Shown: piece after piece, positions 7,123 to 15,402 of the stretch | Layout of the letters: each line of letters begins with the position of its first letter | How positions within the stretch are numbered: position 1 is the stretch's first letter | IMG/VR virus record: IMGVR_UViG_3300046007_006019 | Coordinates: 1-23,386 of that record | Direction: 5' to 3' (one strand) | DNA from: a virus | DNA length: 23,386 nt | Position numbers and translations under genes: made by a program | Notes under the pieces: model-generated | Told to the model about the DNA's origin: nothing | What the model saw: only the letters and a program-made list of their open reading frames with translations | The model's database searches: none

Positions 7123-8485
7123 CGACCCCAAGACTATTATTGAATACACTATTCAAGCGGCAGATTTTTACGGAGTGCCGCGAGCGGATGCGCTTAGAAT
7201 CGCTGCTGCTGAGAGTAGCATGGGAGCCAATACGGCGAATTATAAAAATAAAGATTATGTAGGAGCTTTCCAATTAGGCGAAGCTGCTGCGAAAGATGTA
7301 GGAGTTACTAACAGAAACGACGTTAAACAAAATGTATTTGGTGGAGTTGCGTACTATAAGCAGATGCTAGATGCAAACCAAGGGGATAGAAACCTTGCTT
7401 TAGCTTCTTATAATGCTGGGCTAGGAAGAGTTAAACAAGCTGGGGGTGATATATCAAAGCTTCCAGTGGAAACTCAAAACTACGTTAGAAATACACCTAA
7501 CATAGACTTAACACAATATGGGGTTACGCCTAGCCAGATTGGTTCGCCTATTCCTTCAGCGAAGAAAGCTAGTGTTAGCGCATTTGGGCAACCTTTACAA
7601 AGAAAGCAGGTTAGTAATGTTCAACAACCTAATATTAGAGATTTAGCCGAAGCACAAGCGAAAGAGCGACTCCAAGAAGTTGCGAAAAATAAAATTAGTA
7701 GCCAATTATCAAACAAGCCAACGGCGGCTTCTCCTAGCATGTTCTCTGTATCAAATATCGGTAGCTCTGGTAATGTGATACTTCCAGCAGCGGGTGCTTA
7801 TGGTATGTATGATTTATTTGGTAATGACAGACGAGGGGGGCGAGCTGTTATCCAAGGTACTGCAAGTGGCGCAGCGTTAGGATCATATTTCGGACCCATG
7901 GGGGCGGCTGTAGGTGCTGGGGTTGGTACGTTATTAGGTGGTGGTGCTGCTTTGATGAATAAACCGCCTAAGACTAAGAAAGAAGAGCAACGCTGGCAAA
8001 GATTAGCAAAACAAGGTTTAGATATTCCTGATTGGGTACAAGATGGGGTCAACATTAAGGCGAAAGATGCTGGATATAGAGCAGATTTACCTTCTGATTT
8101 TATTGGGGTGGCTCCTACTGCTGGTAAAAGCTCTGGTGGTATAGCTGATCAAGCTGGCTCGTGGGTCAACAATGCATTTGCAAAAACTAGGGATGAAAAA
8201 TACCTTACCGGTAAAGATATTTGGGGTTATGCTGTATGGGCAGAGAAATTGGGCAACTCATGGATGGCTGGAACTTCTGAACAACGCGAAGCTATAGCAG
8301 ACGAGGCTTTAAAGCGAGGTTTAGTAGATGAAGCTAAGGGAACTATTAACATCAAGAATGACCCTGAATTCTGGAAGTTTGCAGAAAGCACAATAAAAAA
8401 CATACCGTTAAGTAATTCGGTTAGAACAGCTATAACAGGTTTAGAATCAGGAAGGATGAAGCCTGTTACGCGACCGATTGCTTAA
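7109..8485 (+). CDS. Virion lytic transglycosylase / internal ejection protein
   Basis: 458 residues. Residues ~8-135 form a complete SLT (goose-lysozyme-like) lytic transglycosylase domain. The catalytic Glu is E35 in the AAESSMG motif. It is followed by GAFQLGEAAAKDVGV (equivalent of the G-L-M-Q-I motif), NVFGGVAYYKQML, ALASYNAGLGRV (the A-Y-N-A-G motif) and ETQNYVRN. The enzyme would cut peptidoglycan glycan strands so that the ejection channel can cross the wall. Residues ~246-286 are a glycine-zipper hydrophobic stretch (GPMGAAVGAGVGTLLGGG) able to insert in a membrane. A charged C-terminal domain (~290-458) contains several Trp residues. T7 gp16 and P22-type ejection proteins combine the same elements. 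It overlaps the preceding gene by 14 nt, with no clear ribosome site of its own. Confidence 0.88.
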   Translation: MAIDSDPKTIIEYTIQAADFYGVPRADALRIAAAESSMGANTANYKNKDYVGAFQLGEAAAKDVGVTNRNDVKQNVFGGVAYYKQMLDANQGDRNLALASYNAGLGRVKQAGGDISKLPVETQNYVRNTPNIDLTQYGVTPSQIGSPIPSAKKASVSAFGQPLQRKQVSNVQQPNIRDLAEAQAKERLQEVAKNKISSQLSNKPTAASPSMFSVSNIGSSGNVILPAAGAYGMYDLFGNDRRGGRAVIQGTASGAALGSYFGPMGAAVGAGVGTLLGGGAALMNKPPKTKKEEQRWQRLAKQGLDIPDWVQDGVNIKAKDAGYRADLPSDFIGVAPTAGKSSGGIADQAGSWVNNAFAKTRDEKYLTGKDIWGYAVWAEKLGNSWMAGTSEQREAIADEALKRGLVDEAKGTINIKNDPEFWKFAESTIKNIPLSNSVRTAITGLESGRMKPVTRPIA

Positions 8486-8506
8486 AAAGCTACTGTTTCG
8501 TATAAT
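8478..8506 (+). promoter_or_regulatory. Sigma70-like promoter candidate inside the late operon
   Basis: TTGCTT (8478-8483) and a perfect TATAAT (8501-8506) are separated by 17 bp, the ideal spacing. The -35 box matches consensus only at TTG and overlaps the last codons of the transglycosylase gene. The expected start point would fall just beyond the palindrome at 8507-8520. In AT-rich DNA a chance TATAAT is common, so this is a candidate only. Confidence 0.35.
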
Positions 8507-8520
8507 TAAAACTAGTTTTA
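8507..8520. promoter_or_regulatory. 14-bp perfect palindrome TAAAACTAGTTTTA next to the -10 box
   Basis: TAAAACTAGTTTTA is a perfect inverted repeat that begins one base after the TATAAT box. Its place over the expected transcription start suits an operator for a dimeric repressor. As RNA it would give only a weak 5-bp stem and no terminator. A second inverted repeat, AAAGTA (8523-8528) and TACTTT (8537-8542), ends exactly at the start codon of the following gene, where a ribosome site would be expected and none is seen. Confidence 0.35.
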
Positions 8521-8542
8521 TCAAAGTAAAATAAGATACTTT

Positions 8543-8737
8543 ATGAAAAAATGTGAATACTGCGGCAAAGTCTTAGAAAAGATGGACGACGAAGAAGTTT
8601 CAGAAGATGAGATGGAAGAAGAGGAGCCAGAGGAAGAAATAGAAATTAAGGTTATTACCGCCGGCAATGAAAAGATGGGGAAAGGTGTTAAGACTTTAGG
8701 CGATATAGCGGAAAAATTCTTTAAAAAGAATAAATAA
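8543..8737 (+). CDS. Tiny acidic protein with an N-terminal CxxC knuckle
   Basis: 64 residues: MKKCEYCGKVLEKM, then a highly acidic stretch (residues ~15-34, mostly Glu/Asp), then a short basic end (AEKFFKKNK). The C-x-x-C followed by Gly is half of a zinc ribbon. With no second cysteine pair in the chain, it could bind metal only as a dimer or with a partner. The acidic tract could mimic DNA or contact a basic protein. It may be a small regulator or a minor virion component; no family is recognised. It is preceded by the only sizeable gap in the tail region, with promoter-like sequence and a palindrome, and lacks a Shine-Dalgarno site. Its stop overlaps the adaptor start (TAATG). Confidence 0.62.
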   Translation: MKKCEYCGKVLEKMDDEEVSEDEMEEEEPEEEIEIKVITAGNEKMGKGVKTLGDIAEKFFKKNK

Positions 8738-9753
8738 TGACTCTTATTTATGTGGGTGAACTTGTTTTACAAAGTCGAGAGGATACACAGAACCTTTACG
8801 ATATCCCCACGGCTACAAGCAAAAGAGGCATTACCGACGAAGCGTATGTCAGATATTTGAATTATGCCCAAGAGAGCATAGAGCGGCAGATTACCGCTAA
8901 GTATTCCAACATAATGTTTAACACCGCTGAGATAGCAATAACAGAAGGTGTAAATAAATACTCGCTCCCTGATAATGTTTATTTAGGGCTAAGAATTGGC
9001 CTTGTTCAATACTCACGAGATGGCAAAGAAGAGAACTTTGTTACTTTATATCAAAAACCTGATTTAGAAAATGATACATCAAGCGGCACTCCTTATGCTT
9101 GGCATAGGGAAGGACCTTTTGAGCGTGATAGTGTTCAGATAGTAGTTGAGCCTATCCCTACAGGTGTTATATCTGGTGCTAAGTTGCGCGTACGATATCA
9201 GAGAGCAATAGACCGCCTATCTTTAAGGATAGGTCAGATAACCTCTGTAACGGTCGCTGGTGGCCTTATTACGGCGATTACTTTAAACAATAGTACAGCA
9301 CTTACCGACCAATTAAACGCGGCAGCACTTAACCGCAAGCCTTTATGCATCGTTTCACCGGAAGGTATACCAGTTGCTTATAATCTCATTTATACTGGGT
9401 ATAATAGCTTATCTGGAGTAGTGACGTTAGCGACTCCCTATAAGTCCCCTATCCTATCGACGCGAGCGCCTCAAAATAACGACTATATAACACTAGGCGA
9501 ATACGCTACGACACATTGTACACTTCCACAAAGCGCACAAAGTTATTTGATAGAATACTGTAATCGTAGGATTAAGAAGCGCGAAGCATCCAAGGCAGAT
9601 TGGCGAGCTATAGACCAAGAAGTAGCGCAGATTGCATTTGAGATAAGCAACGCTTACGCGATGAGTGACAGCACAACTCCAAAGCCTATTGCATTAACTG
9701 GATGGGCTAAAAATATGCTTACAATAGATGGCGTATTTAGACGGGGGTTATAG
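8737..9753 (+). CDS. Head-to-tail adaptor (connector) protein
   Basis: 338 residues. The N-terminal ~65 residues (AYVRYLNYAQESIERQITAKY) and the C-terminal ~90 (SYLIEYCNRRIKKREASKAD, EVAQIAFEISNAYAM) are helical, as expected for the helix bundle of podoviral adaptors (P22 gp4, T7 gp11) that bind under the portal ring. Between them is a beta-rich region (residues ~65-235) with INKYSLPDNVYLGLRI-like strands, a VVEPIPTG segment and ITSVTVAGGLITAITLNNS. The protein is longer than P22 gp4 (166) or T7 gp11 (~196), the extra length lying in the beta region. It is followed without a gap by the tail hub gene, the same order as in T7 (gp11 then gp12). The adaptor role is inferred from this architecture and order. 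Confidence 0.7.
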   Translation: MTLIYVGELVLQSREDTQNLYDIPTATSKRGITDEAYVRYLNYAQESIERQITAKYSNIMFNTAEIAITEGVNKYSLPDNVYLGLRIGLVQYSRDGKEENFVTLYQKPDLENDTSSGTPYAWHREGPFERDSVQIVVEPIPTGVISGAKLRVRYQRAIDRLSLRIGQITSVTVAGGLITAITLNNSTALTDQLNAAALNRKPLCIVSPEGIPVAYNLIYTGYNSLSGVVTLATPYKSPILSTRAPQNNDYITLGEYATTHCTLPQSAQSYLIEYCNRRIKKREASKADWRAIDQEVAQIAFEISNAYAMSDSTTPKPIALTGWAKNMLTIDGVFRRGL

Positions 9754-12700
9754 GTGGTTAACATTGTCAACAATGACGCGCAGATAAAACAATACTTTGA
9801 AAACGCGCAAGGGATTCAAAGAAAATTAACGCCATTAACAGCGAAAGAAAACTATTTTAAGTCTTTGCAGAATATGCAATTAGGACTGGGGTATTCTTTA
9901 GAGGGTGAAACGGGCTTTCAACAGATAGGCCAATTTGGGCGATTTTATGGGCTAGCTAGTTATAGTTATTTAAATACTAGTACAGGAAAGAATCAACAAG
10001 ATTTACTCGCTTTTAATGGTTGGATGTGGAAGCTAGTCGAATATGGTTTTACTATAACAAGGGTATCCGGTAACACTAGCTGGGGCTGGAAACATTACTA
10101 TAGCACATCGGCTGGACAGTTTAGATTTGAAATTATCCAAGGCGGCGCGGTTGTTTTTAGCCAAAATTTAGGCTCTGGATTAGAGGAACTCCCGTATAAC
10201 ATTGACAACTTGATAGTTGCTATAAATGCTTCGGGGATATTTACCGCAGCGTATACTACAACACCTTCGGCAATTAGTAACGCTAATCAAACTGTAATTG
10301 GTCCGAATCCTATCATCTCGGTAGATTCTAGCAGATTAAATGCTAATGTAGGCGACTACTTAACTTTTTATAATTACTATAACAGCTTTAATCCTGGAGT
10401 CTTTTTAAATAGGAACTCTTTATCACAAGCACTAGTAACAGCCAAAACATCTTCAACAATCTCGCTTCAATATCCTGGGTATATCCAACTAAAAAACAAT
10501 CAAGGGTTAGGTTTAGCGAGTGCCCCGGCTGCAAACATTCCTTTACAGGAAGTAGCTGCGAATACAAATAACACTAAAACTATTCCATTCCATTCTTGGA
10601 CTAAGGTTATATCAGCTTTAGATTCTATCCCTAGTATTGCATGGACTGGAATTGTAGCTTTAGGTACTGATATTTATGCGACCGCTTACGATGATGATAT
10701 ATATGAACAAGTCAATTTAAACGGGGAATTTTCTAAGCTAAAGGTACTGAATCAAAGCAACTGGAACGGTATCGACATTTTGGGTAGTAATATTTACGCA
10801 TGCATAGAAAATGGGGATATTTATAGACAATTAAACGGGTCAGGTGCTTTTACTGCGCTTAATCAAACATCAAGAGCATGGCGAGCTTTAGGAGCGCAAG
10901 GCGCGGACATGTACGCGTGCGTGACTAATGGTGATATTTATCAGCAATTTGGTGGAGCTGGTAACTTTATAGCACTAGGTCAAACTTCTCGAAACTGGGC
11001 AGGTTTAACGCAATTAGGCGACTTTTTGTATGCTAGTGTAAATAATGGGGATATATATAAAGCCTATAGAAAGATTAATCCTCTGGCTCCATTAAATCAG
11101 ACTTTAAGAAACTGGATGGGAATGACTGTTAGGGGTAGCGATGTATACGCTGCCACAAACGGTGGTGATATCTACATGCAGACCAACGGGACAGGGAACT
11201 TTAACGCATTGAGCCAGACTTCTAGGGCTTGGCGCGGAATGACTAGTAGAGGAAATAATGTATATGCTACCACAGACGGTGGTGATATCTACATGCAAAC
11301 CAACGGGACAGGGAACTTTAACGCATTGAGCCAGACCTCTAGAACTTGGTTGAATATGTGTACTTTTGATGGTGATGTTTACGCAGTCACCTTTGGTGAA
11401 AGTATATATGTCCAAAAAGATGGGACAGGCAACTTTATAACAACAGGGGCAGACAATCGACAGTACAGAGGGATTACAAGCCTTTCAAGGAAAACTTACG
11501 AAAATTATTTATACGTTAGCGGTAACAATGATATTTATGAGTCGCGGCGGATAGTCAGGCTCAATCAAACTTTTCGCTCTTGGTACGGTATTACATCTTG
11601 GTATGATAACATATATGCATCCGTCGTTAGTGGCGATATTTACAAGCAAACTGGGGGGGCAGGTAGTTTTGTAGCTTTAGGCCAGACAGCGCGAAGCTAT
11701 CGGCACATGACAACTTTTAATAACCATGTTTATGTGACGGCACGGAGTCCCGATAGCCAAGTTTATCAACAATTAAATGGGGTAGGTAATTTTATATCTT
11801 TAGGGCTTACAAATAGGGAGTACCAAGCAATTTGCGGTCATTCTGGGGCTAATCCTGGGCTATATGTTACCGTTATAAATGGGGATATATATAAGCAAGA
11901 TAATGGAGTGGGTGCCTTTAATGCATTGGGACAAACTTCTAGGGTATGGGCGGGAATCGCGTCATTTGGGAATGATGTATATGCGTGTGTAGAGGGCGGA
12001 GATATTTACAAGCAAACGAACGGAACGGGAAATTTTGTAGCTTTAGGACAAGCTACTCGAAACTGGGTAAGTTTATTTGCTTATGACGGCGACATGTACG
12101 CGACAACGTATGGTGTTGATGGTAATTTATATAGACAAGTTGGGGGTACTGGTAACTTTATTTCATGCGATCAGGTACCACGAGATTATCTTGGATTGCA
12201 TGTACCTTCTAACGGTGACTTGTATGTGTGTGAAAATAACAAAGATATTCATAGAGGGTTTAAACCGTTTCATTTCACAGCATTAAACGAAACAGCTAGA
12301 AACTATTGGGGGATGGCTACTATAGGAAAAGACGTTTATGTGGTAGTCCCAAGCGGTACAGTTTATAGACGAATTGGGGGGATGGGGAATTTTGTAGCGC
12401 ATGTTGATGGTCAAAATAGCTCAAATATGACCGCTTTAAATAATAAGCTTTATGTAGCAGGATCAAGTAATAATGATATTTTCGCAAGCCTTCAACCTGA
12501 GGAGTTTACGCCATTAAGCCAAGCTACGAGAGCATGGCGAGGGATGACTACACAAGGCAACGATGTTTATGCTTGCGCGTATAATGATGATGTATATAAG
12601 CAAACAAACGGGTCAGGAACTTTTGCCGCACTAGGGCAAACTACAAGAAATTGGACGGACATCACAGCGCAAGGATCCAACTTATACGGATGCACCGACA

Positions 12701-14724
12701 ACCAAGATATATATAAAATACCTGCTGCTGGGAATCTTTTAGAATCAGTTACAAGCGCAGCTACTCAAAGTATGCCATTTGGTAACTGGTTTATAGATAA
12801 TGATTTAAATTCTGAGACTTCACCTCCTTCTAATATAAACGTAGCTAACGCTCAACAGGCTTTTTACGTTGTCACACCTAGCGCGACAAACCGCGAGCAT
12901 GAGGGATACCCAAACAGATATGATGGCCGATTTATTTCAAGGGCAGGTTTACCACGGCCAACAATTCAAAGCATAAGCAACACTGGATCAAGTACCCTAA
13001 CGAACACTTATTATGATTATATAGTAGTAGCTAGATATAAAGACGCTAGAGGGGTGATAATTGAATCAAGAGCAAGCGAGCCTTTTAGGATAAATAGAGG
13101 CTCAATTTTTACCTCAGCACCTTCTAATATCACAGTAAATAGCATTAAATTTTCTAGTGGTTTTAATGTTGGTGGTGTTAAAATAGTAGGTCCGAACGTC
13201 GCACTAACTGGCGCAATTAATGTAGCTTTAGGGCATCCATTTCAAGTCAATGACATTGTATTTTTTCAAGTGCAAGGGTATCAACGAGGAGCAACTGCAT
13301 CGGCTACTATTTTAAGTTTAACTAATACTACGTTAACGCTAGGCAATTTTCAGAATTGCAGCGCAAACGATTCTTTAATAGTAAATGATTATATTTCATA
13401 CGGTTTAACTTTTAGAGCATTTAGAACAAAAACCAATGGAGTAAACTTCTTTTTTGCTGGTGAAGCTCCGAATAATCCTCTTTTTTCTATTTGCATTATT
13501 CCTACGGAGAATTTGCAAACAATCGCAACCGCCGATAATAATTTAGGCTATCAATATGAGGAGCCTATTTTTGGAGAAGAACCGGACGCACCGCCACGAG
13601 GTAAGGTAATAACAGTACACGACGGGCGACTAGTTTTAGGACAAGGGCAAACAGAACCTAATAGCATTTATTGGAGCAAAACAGGAGGTGCACCATCATC
13701 TAATTTAGAATCATTTCCAGCTTTAAACACCGCTGTAATCCCGTCGACACAAAAAGGGGGAATAACCGCGCTTATATCTGATAAGCCTGGCTCTTTAATT
13801 GTAGGGAAACCTACTGGTATTTATGTAGTTGAAGGCGATTTAGGGAATAGAAATTTTGGGGTAGAAATAAGAAACGAAGGAGATTGGGGGCTTGAATCAC
13901 AATCTAGTGTTTCAAAAGTAAACGGTATTATCTTAGGAGTATGTCAGTTAGGTATAACCGCGCTGCAAGATGGAAAGTTATCAACTGGATTAACCTTACC
14001 TATTAATCCTTTAATAGAAAACGACCCCACATGGAACCCAAGTTTAGCAATAGCAATAAATGACGTTTCAAATAAAGAGTACCACGTTTACATACCCTAT
14101 TTGAATACTAACTTTGGAAGTGGGAACCGCGAAGAGTTAGATAAATTTGTACACTTAGGATTAGATTATATTAACGGAGATATCTGGCTAGATAAGAAAT
14201 ACCCTAGAGGGATGCAACCATCGGGCGGTTTAGCTGTATATAATAATGATAGGTACCATCTAAGCTCAGGGAACATTACTACGGATTATATGGGGCGATG
14301 CTTTAGGCAATTAAAAGGTACCTCTTTAGTCTCTGATCACTATCAATTCCACGGGCAACCTATTCCCTACATAGTAGAAACTTACCCGATGCACAACGGC
14401 GATCCTAGCTTTGATAAGCTTTGGATAGAGATGAAGCTATGGAACTTGTTTTTAAGTGTGGACAACGACCTTGCAAGATTCGTGCCGTTTACTTGGACGA
14501 TTAAAACATTCTTAGGCTTTAATAATTCAGTAGCTATAACTGATACTACTGAAACATTTAGCACAGTAAATGACTATGAAAAGATGATTAGTTTTTTTCA
14601 ACAGCCAGAGGCTAGAGCATTAACTTTACAATTAACTTGCCAGACTATAAAAGAATGTCCACGATTAACAGGATTTGAGATTATCTTTAAAGATTTAAGC
14701 GAGCTGGGGCGATTTTATAAATGA
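9754..14724 (+). CDS. Giant tail hub/nozzle protein with an inserted 18-repeat propeller array
   Basis: 1656 residues starting at GTG immediately after the adaptor stop, with GGGGG about 8 nt upstream. Residues ~1-290 and ~1002-1656 look like a podoviral hub or nozzle (P22 gp10 'packaged DNA stabilisation', T7 gp12). They include LEGETGFQQIGQFGRFYGLA near the N-terminus, YDYIVVARYKDARG, and then the strand series HDGRLVLGQGQ, NSIYWSKTGG (~1306), GGITALISDKPGSLIVGKPT, GIYVVEGDL (~1355) and LGITALQDGK (~1399). Such proteins close the tail below the adaptor and retain DNA. Residues ~294-1001 are 18 tandem units of ~39 residues, consensus T-S-R-x-W-x-G-M-T-x-x-G-x-D-V-Y-A-x-x-x-G-G-D-I-Y-x-Q-T-N-G-x-G-N-F-x-A-L-x-Q. 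They resemble tectonin/WD-type propeller blades. A sugar- or host-binding role for the array is inference. The usual hub is only a third to a half this size. Confidence 0.8.
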   Translation: MVNIVNNDAQIKQYFENAQGIQRKLTPLTAKENYFKSLQNMQLGLGYSLEGETGFQQIGQFGRFYGLASYSYLNTSTGKNQQDLLAFNGWMWKLVEYGFTITRVSGNTSWGWKHYYSTSAGQFRFEIIQGGAVVFSQNLGSGLEELPYNIDNLIVAINASGIFTAAYTTTPSAISNANQTVIGPNPIISVDSSRLNANVGDYLTFYNYYNSFNPGVFLNRNSLSQALVTAKTSSTISLQYPGYIQLKNNQGLGLASAPAANIPLQEVAANTNNTKTIPFHSWTKVISALDSIPSIAWTGIVALGTDIYATAYDDDIYEQVNLNGEFSKLKVLNQSNWNGIDILGSNIYACIENGDIYRQLNGSGAFTALNQTSRAWRALGAQGADMYACVTNGDIYQQFGGAGNFIALGQTSRNWAGLTQLGDFLYASVNNGDIYKAYRKINPLAPLNQTLRNWMGMTVRGSDVYAATNGGDIYMQTNGTGNFNALSQTSRAWRGMTSRGNNVYATTDGGDIYMQTNGTGNFNALSQTSRTWLNMCTFDGDVYAVTFGESIYVQKDGTGNFITTGADNRQYRGITSLSRKTYENYLYVSGNNDIYESRRIVRLNQTFRSWYGITSWYDNIYASVVSGDIYKQTGGAGSFVALGQTARSYRHMTTFNNHVYVTARSPDSQVYQQLNGVGNFISLGLTNREYQAICGHSGANPGLYVTVINGDIYKQDNGVGAFNALGQTSRVWAGIASFGNDVYACVEGGDIYKQTNGTGNFVALGQATRNWVSLFAYDGDMYATTYGVDGNLYRQVGGTGNFISCDQVPRDYLGLHVPSNGDLYVCENNKDIHRGFKPFHFTALNETARNYWGMATIGKDVYVVVPSGTVYRRIGGMGNFVAHVDGQNSSNMTALNNKLYVAGSSNNDIFASLQPEEFTPLSQATRAWRGMTTQGNDVYACAYNDDVYKQTNGSGTFAALGQTTRNWTDITAQGSNLYGCTDNQDIYKIPAAGNLLESVTSAATQSMPFGNWFIDNDLNSETSPPSNINVANAQQAFYVVTPSATNREHEGYPNRYDGRFISRAGLPRPTIQSISNTGSSTLTNTYYDYIVVARYKDARGVIIESRASEPFRINRGSIFTSAPSNITVNSIKFSSGFNVGGVKIVGPNVALTGAINVALGHPFQVNDIVFFQVQGYQRGATASATILSLTNTTLTLGNFQNCSANDSLIVNDYISYGLTFRAFRTKTNGVNFFFAGEAPNNPLFSICIIPTENLQTIATADNNLGYQYEEPIFGEEPDAPPRGKVITVHDGRLVLGQGQTEPNSIYWSKTGGAPSSNLESFPALNTAVIPSTQKGGITALISDKPGSLIVGKPTGIYVVEGDLGNRNFGVEIRNEGDWGLESQSSVSKVNGIILGVCQLGITALQDGKLSTGLTLPINPLIENDPTWNPSLAIAINDVSNKEYHVYIPYLNTNFGSGNREELDKFVHLGLDYINGDIWLDKKYPRGMQPSGGLAVYNNDRYHLSSGNITTDYMGRCFRQLKGTSLVSDHYQFHGQPIPYIVETYPMHNGDPSFDKLWIEMKLWNLFLSVDNDLARFVPFTWTIKTFLGFNNSVAITDTTETFSTVNDYEKMISFFQQPEARALTLQLTCQTIKECPRLTGFEIIFKDLSELGRFYK
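10633..12757 (+). repeat. 18 tandem ~39-residue (~117-bp) repeats inside the hub gene
   Basis: Eighteen units can be aligned by W-x-G...Y-A...G-D-I-Y-x-Q...G-x-F-x-A-L. Units 5 and 6 are near-identical, while units 8, 10, 11 and 13 carry 1-3 extra residues. Units 4, 8, 14 and 16 lose the G-x-G-N-F turn and instead have sequences such as AYRKINPLAPLNQ and LQPEEFTPLSQ. Eighteen blades would suit three six-bladed propellers, but the count per ring cannot be read from the sequence. Confidence 0.85.
11161..11340 (+). repeat. Recently duplicated 63-bp segment, copies 117 bp apart
   Basis: 11161-11223 and 11278-11340 are identical except for two transitions (G/A and T/C), neither changing the protein. 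The offset is exactly 39 codons, one repeat unit. All other pairs of units have diverged much further at the DNA level, so this pair is a recent duplication or gene conversion. Confidence 0.85.
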
Positions 14725-15398
14725 AGATTAATCCTGCTACTCTTAAACAAGAATCTAACTTGTCGGCTACTGAGTTTTTAACAACTAGGGCTGATGACGT
14801 TGCATTGATTATGCAGCAGTGCGCTAATTTAATCATGCCGGTAGGCGCTCCGATTCCTTGGTTCGGGATAAACAATCCCGACCCAAAAAGATTTATTTTT
14901 TTAATTGGGTTAGTATTACCTATAAGCGATTACCCAGAACTTGACGAAATATATGGATTCGTATTTGGTAGAGATTTAACAAATAAAACTTTTAACACTC
15001 CGAACTTACAAGGGCGATACTTATGCGGGCTTGATGCTACTGGCACTGGGAGCTCACTTGGTGGTACATTTGGGGCAAAAGGTATGGCACATTTTCACGG
15101 TATGGGTACTGGTGCAGATTTAAATATAACAGCTTCAGGGAGCCACTCGCATAGCACTGGAGTAGCTAATCAGAATTTTGCAACTATAAACCCTGCTGCT
15201 GGTGCGAATGCTGCTGCTGGTGCTGTTGCTTTTGGTATAGGTGGCAATATAGCCAACACCGCAACAGCGACACACACTCACGGTAGCAGTAACATAGATG
15301 GGCGGATTGGTTTAGTAACTAACGGACAAGATGGTAATAGTGCTTTATTTCCTCCTAGTATAGCTTGTAACTTTATAACAAGATTTACCACAAAGTAA
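14721..15398 (+). CDS. Short tail fibre protein with phage tail-collar domain and three HxH motifs
   Basis: 225 residues, start overlapping the hub stop as ATGA. Residues ~40-105 match the phage tail-collar pattern: MPVGAPIPWFG, then YPELDEIYGFVFG, then TFNTPNLQGRYLCGLD (normally P-x-G-W...Y-x-x-L...F-x-x-P-D-L-R-G-R...G). The rest is Gly/Ala/Thr/Asn-rich and contains H124-F-H126, H142-S-H144 and H185-T-H187. It ends in FPPSIACNFITRF, the usual 'N-x-x-P-P...' finish of these proteins. In T4 gp37 and similar fibres, HxH pairs line a trimeric shaft and coordinate iron. By analogy this is a trimeric short fibre or needle attached to the hub, probably contacting the cell surface. No chaperone gene follows it. 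Confidence 0.8.
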   Translation: MKINPATLKQESNLSATEFLTTRADDVALIMQQCANLIMPVGAPIPWFGINNPDPKRFIFLIGLVLPISDYPELDEIYGFVFGRDLTNKTFNTPNLQGRYLCGLDATGTGSSLGGTFGAKGMAHFHGMGTGADLNITASGSHSHSTGVANQNFATINPAAGANAAAGAVAFGIGGNIANTATATHTHGSSNIDGRIGLVTNGQDGNSALFPPSIACNFITRFTTK

Positions 15399-15402
15399 AA
15401 TT

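Noticed and set aside
11161-11340. Diversity-generating retroelement template/variable repeat pair
   Set aside because: The two copies differ by only two transitions, not by adenine-directed changes, and no reverse transcriptase gene is visible in the window.
11104-11415. Regular repeats considered as a CRISPR array or a minus-strand gene
   Set aside because: The period is 117 bp, in frame with the hub gene, and units diverge as protein repeats do. There are no constant short repeats with unique spacers, and the minus-strand frame is a mirror of the coding repeat.
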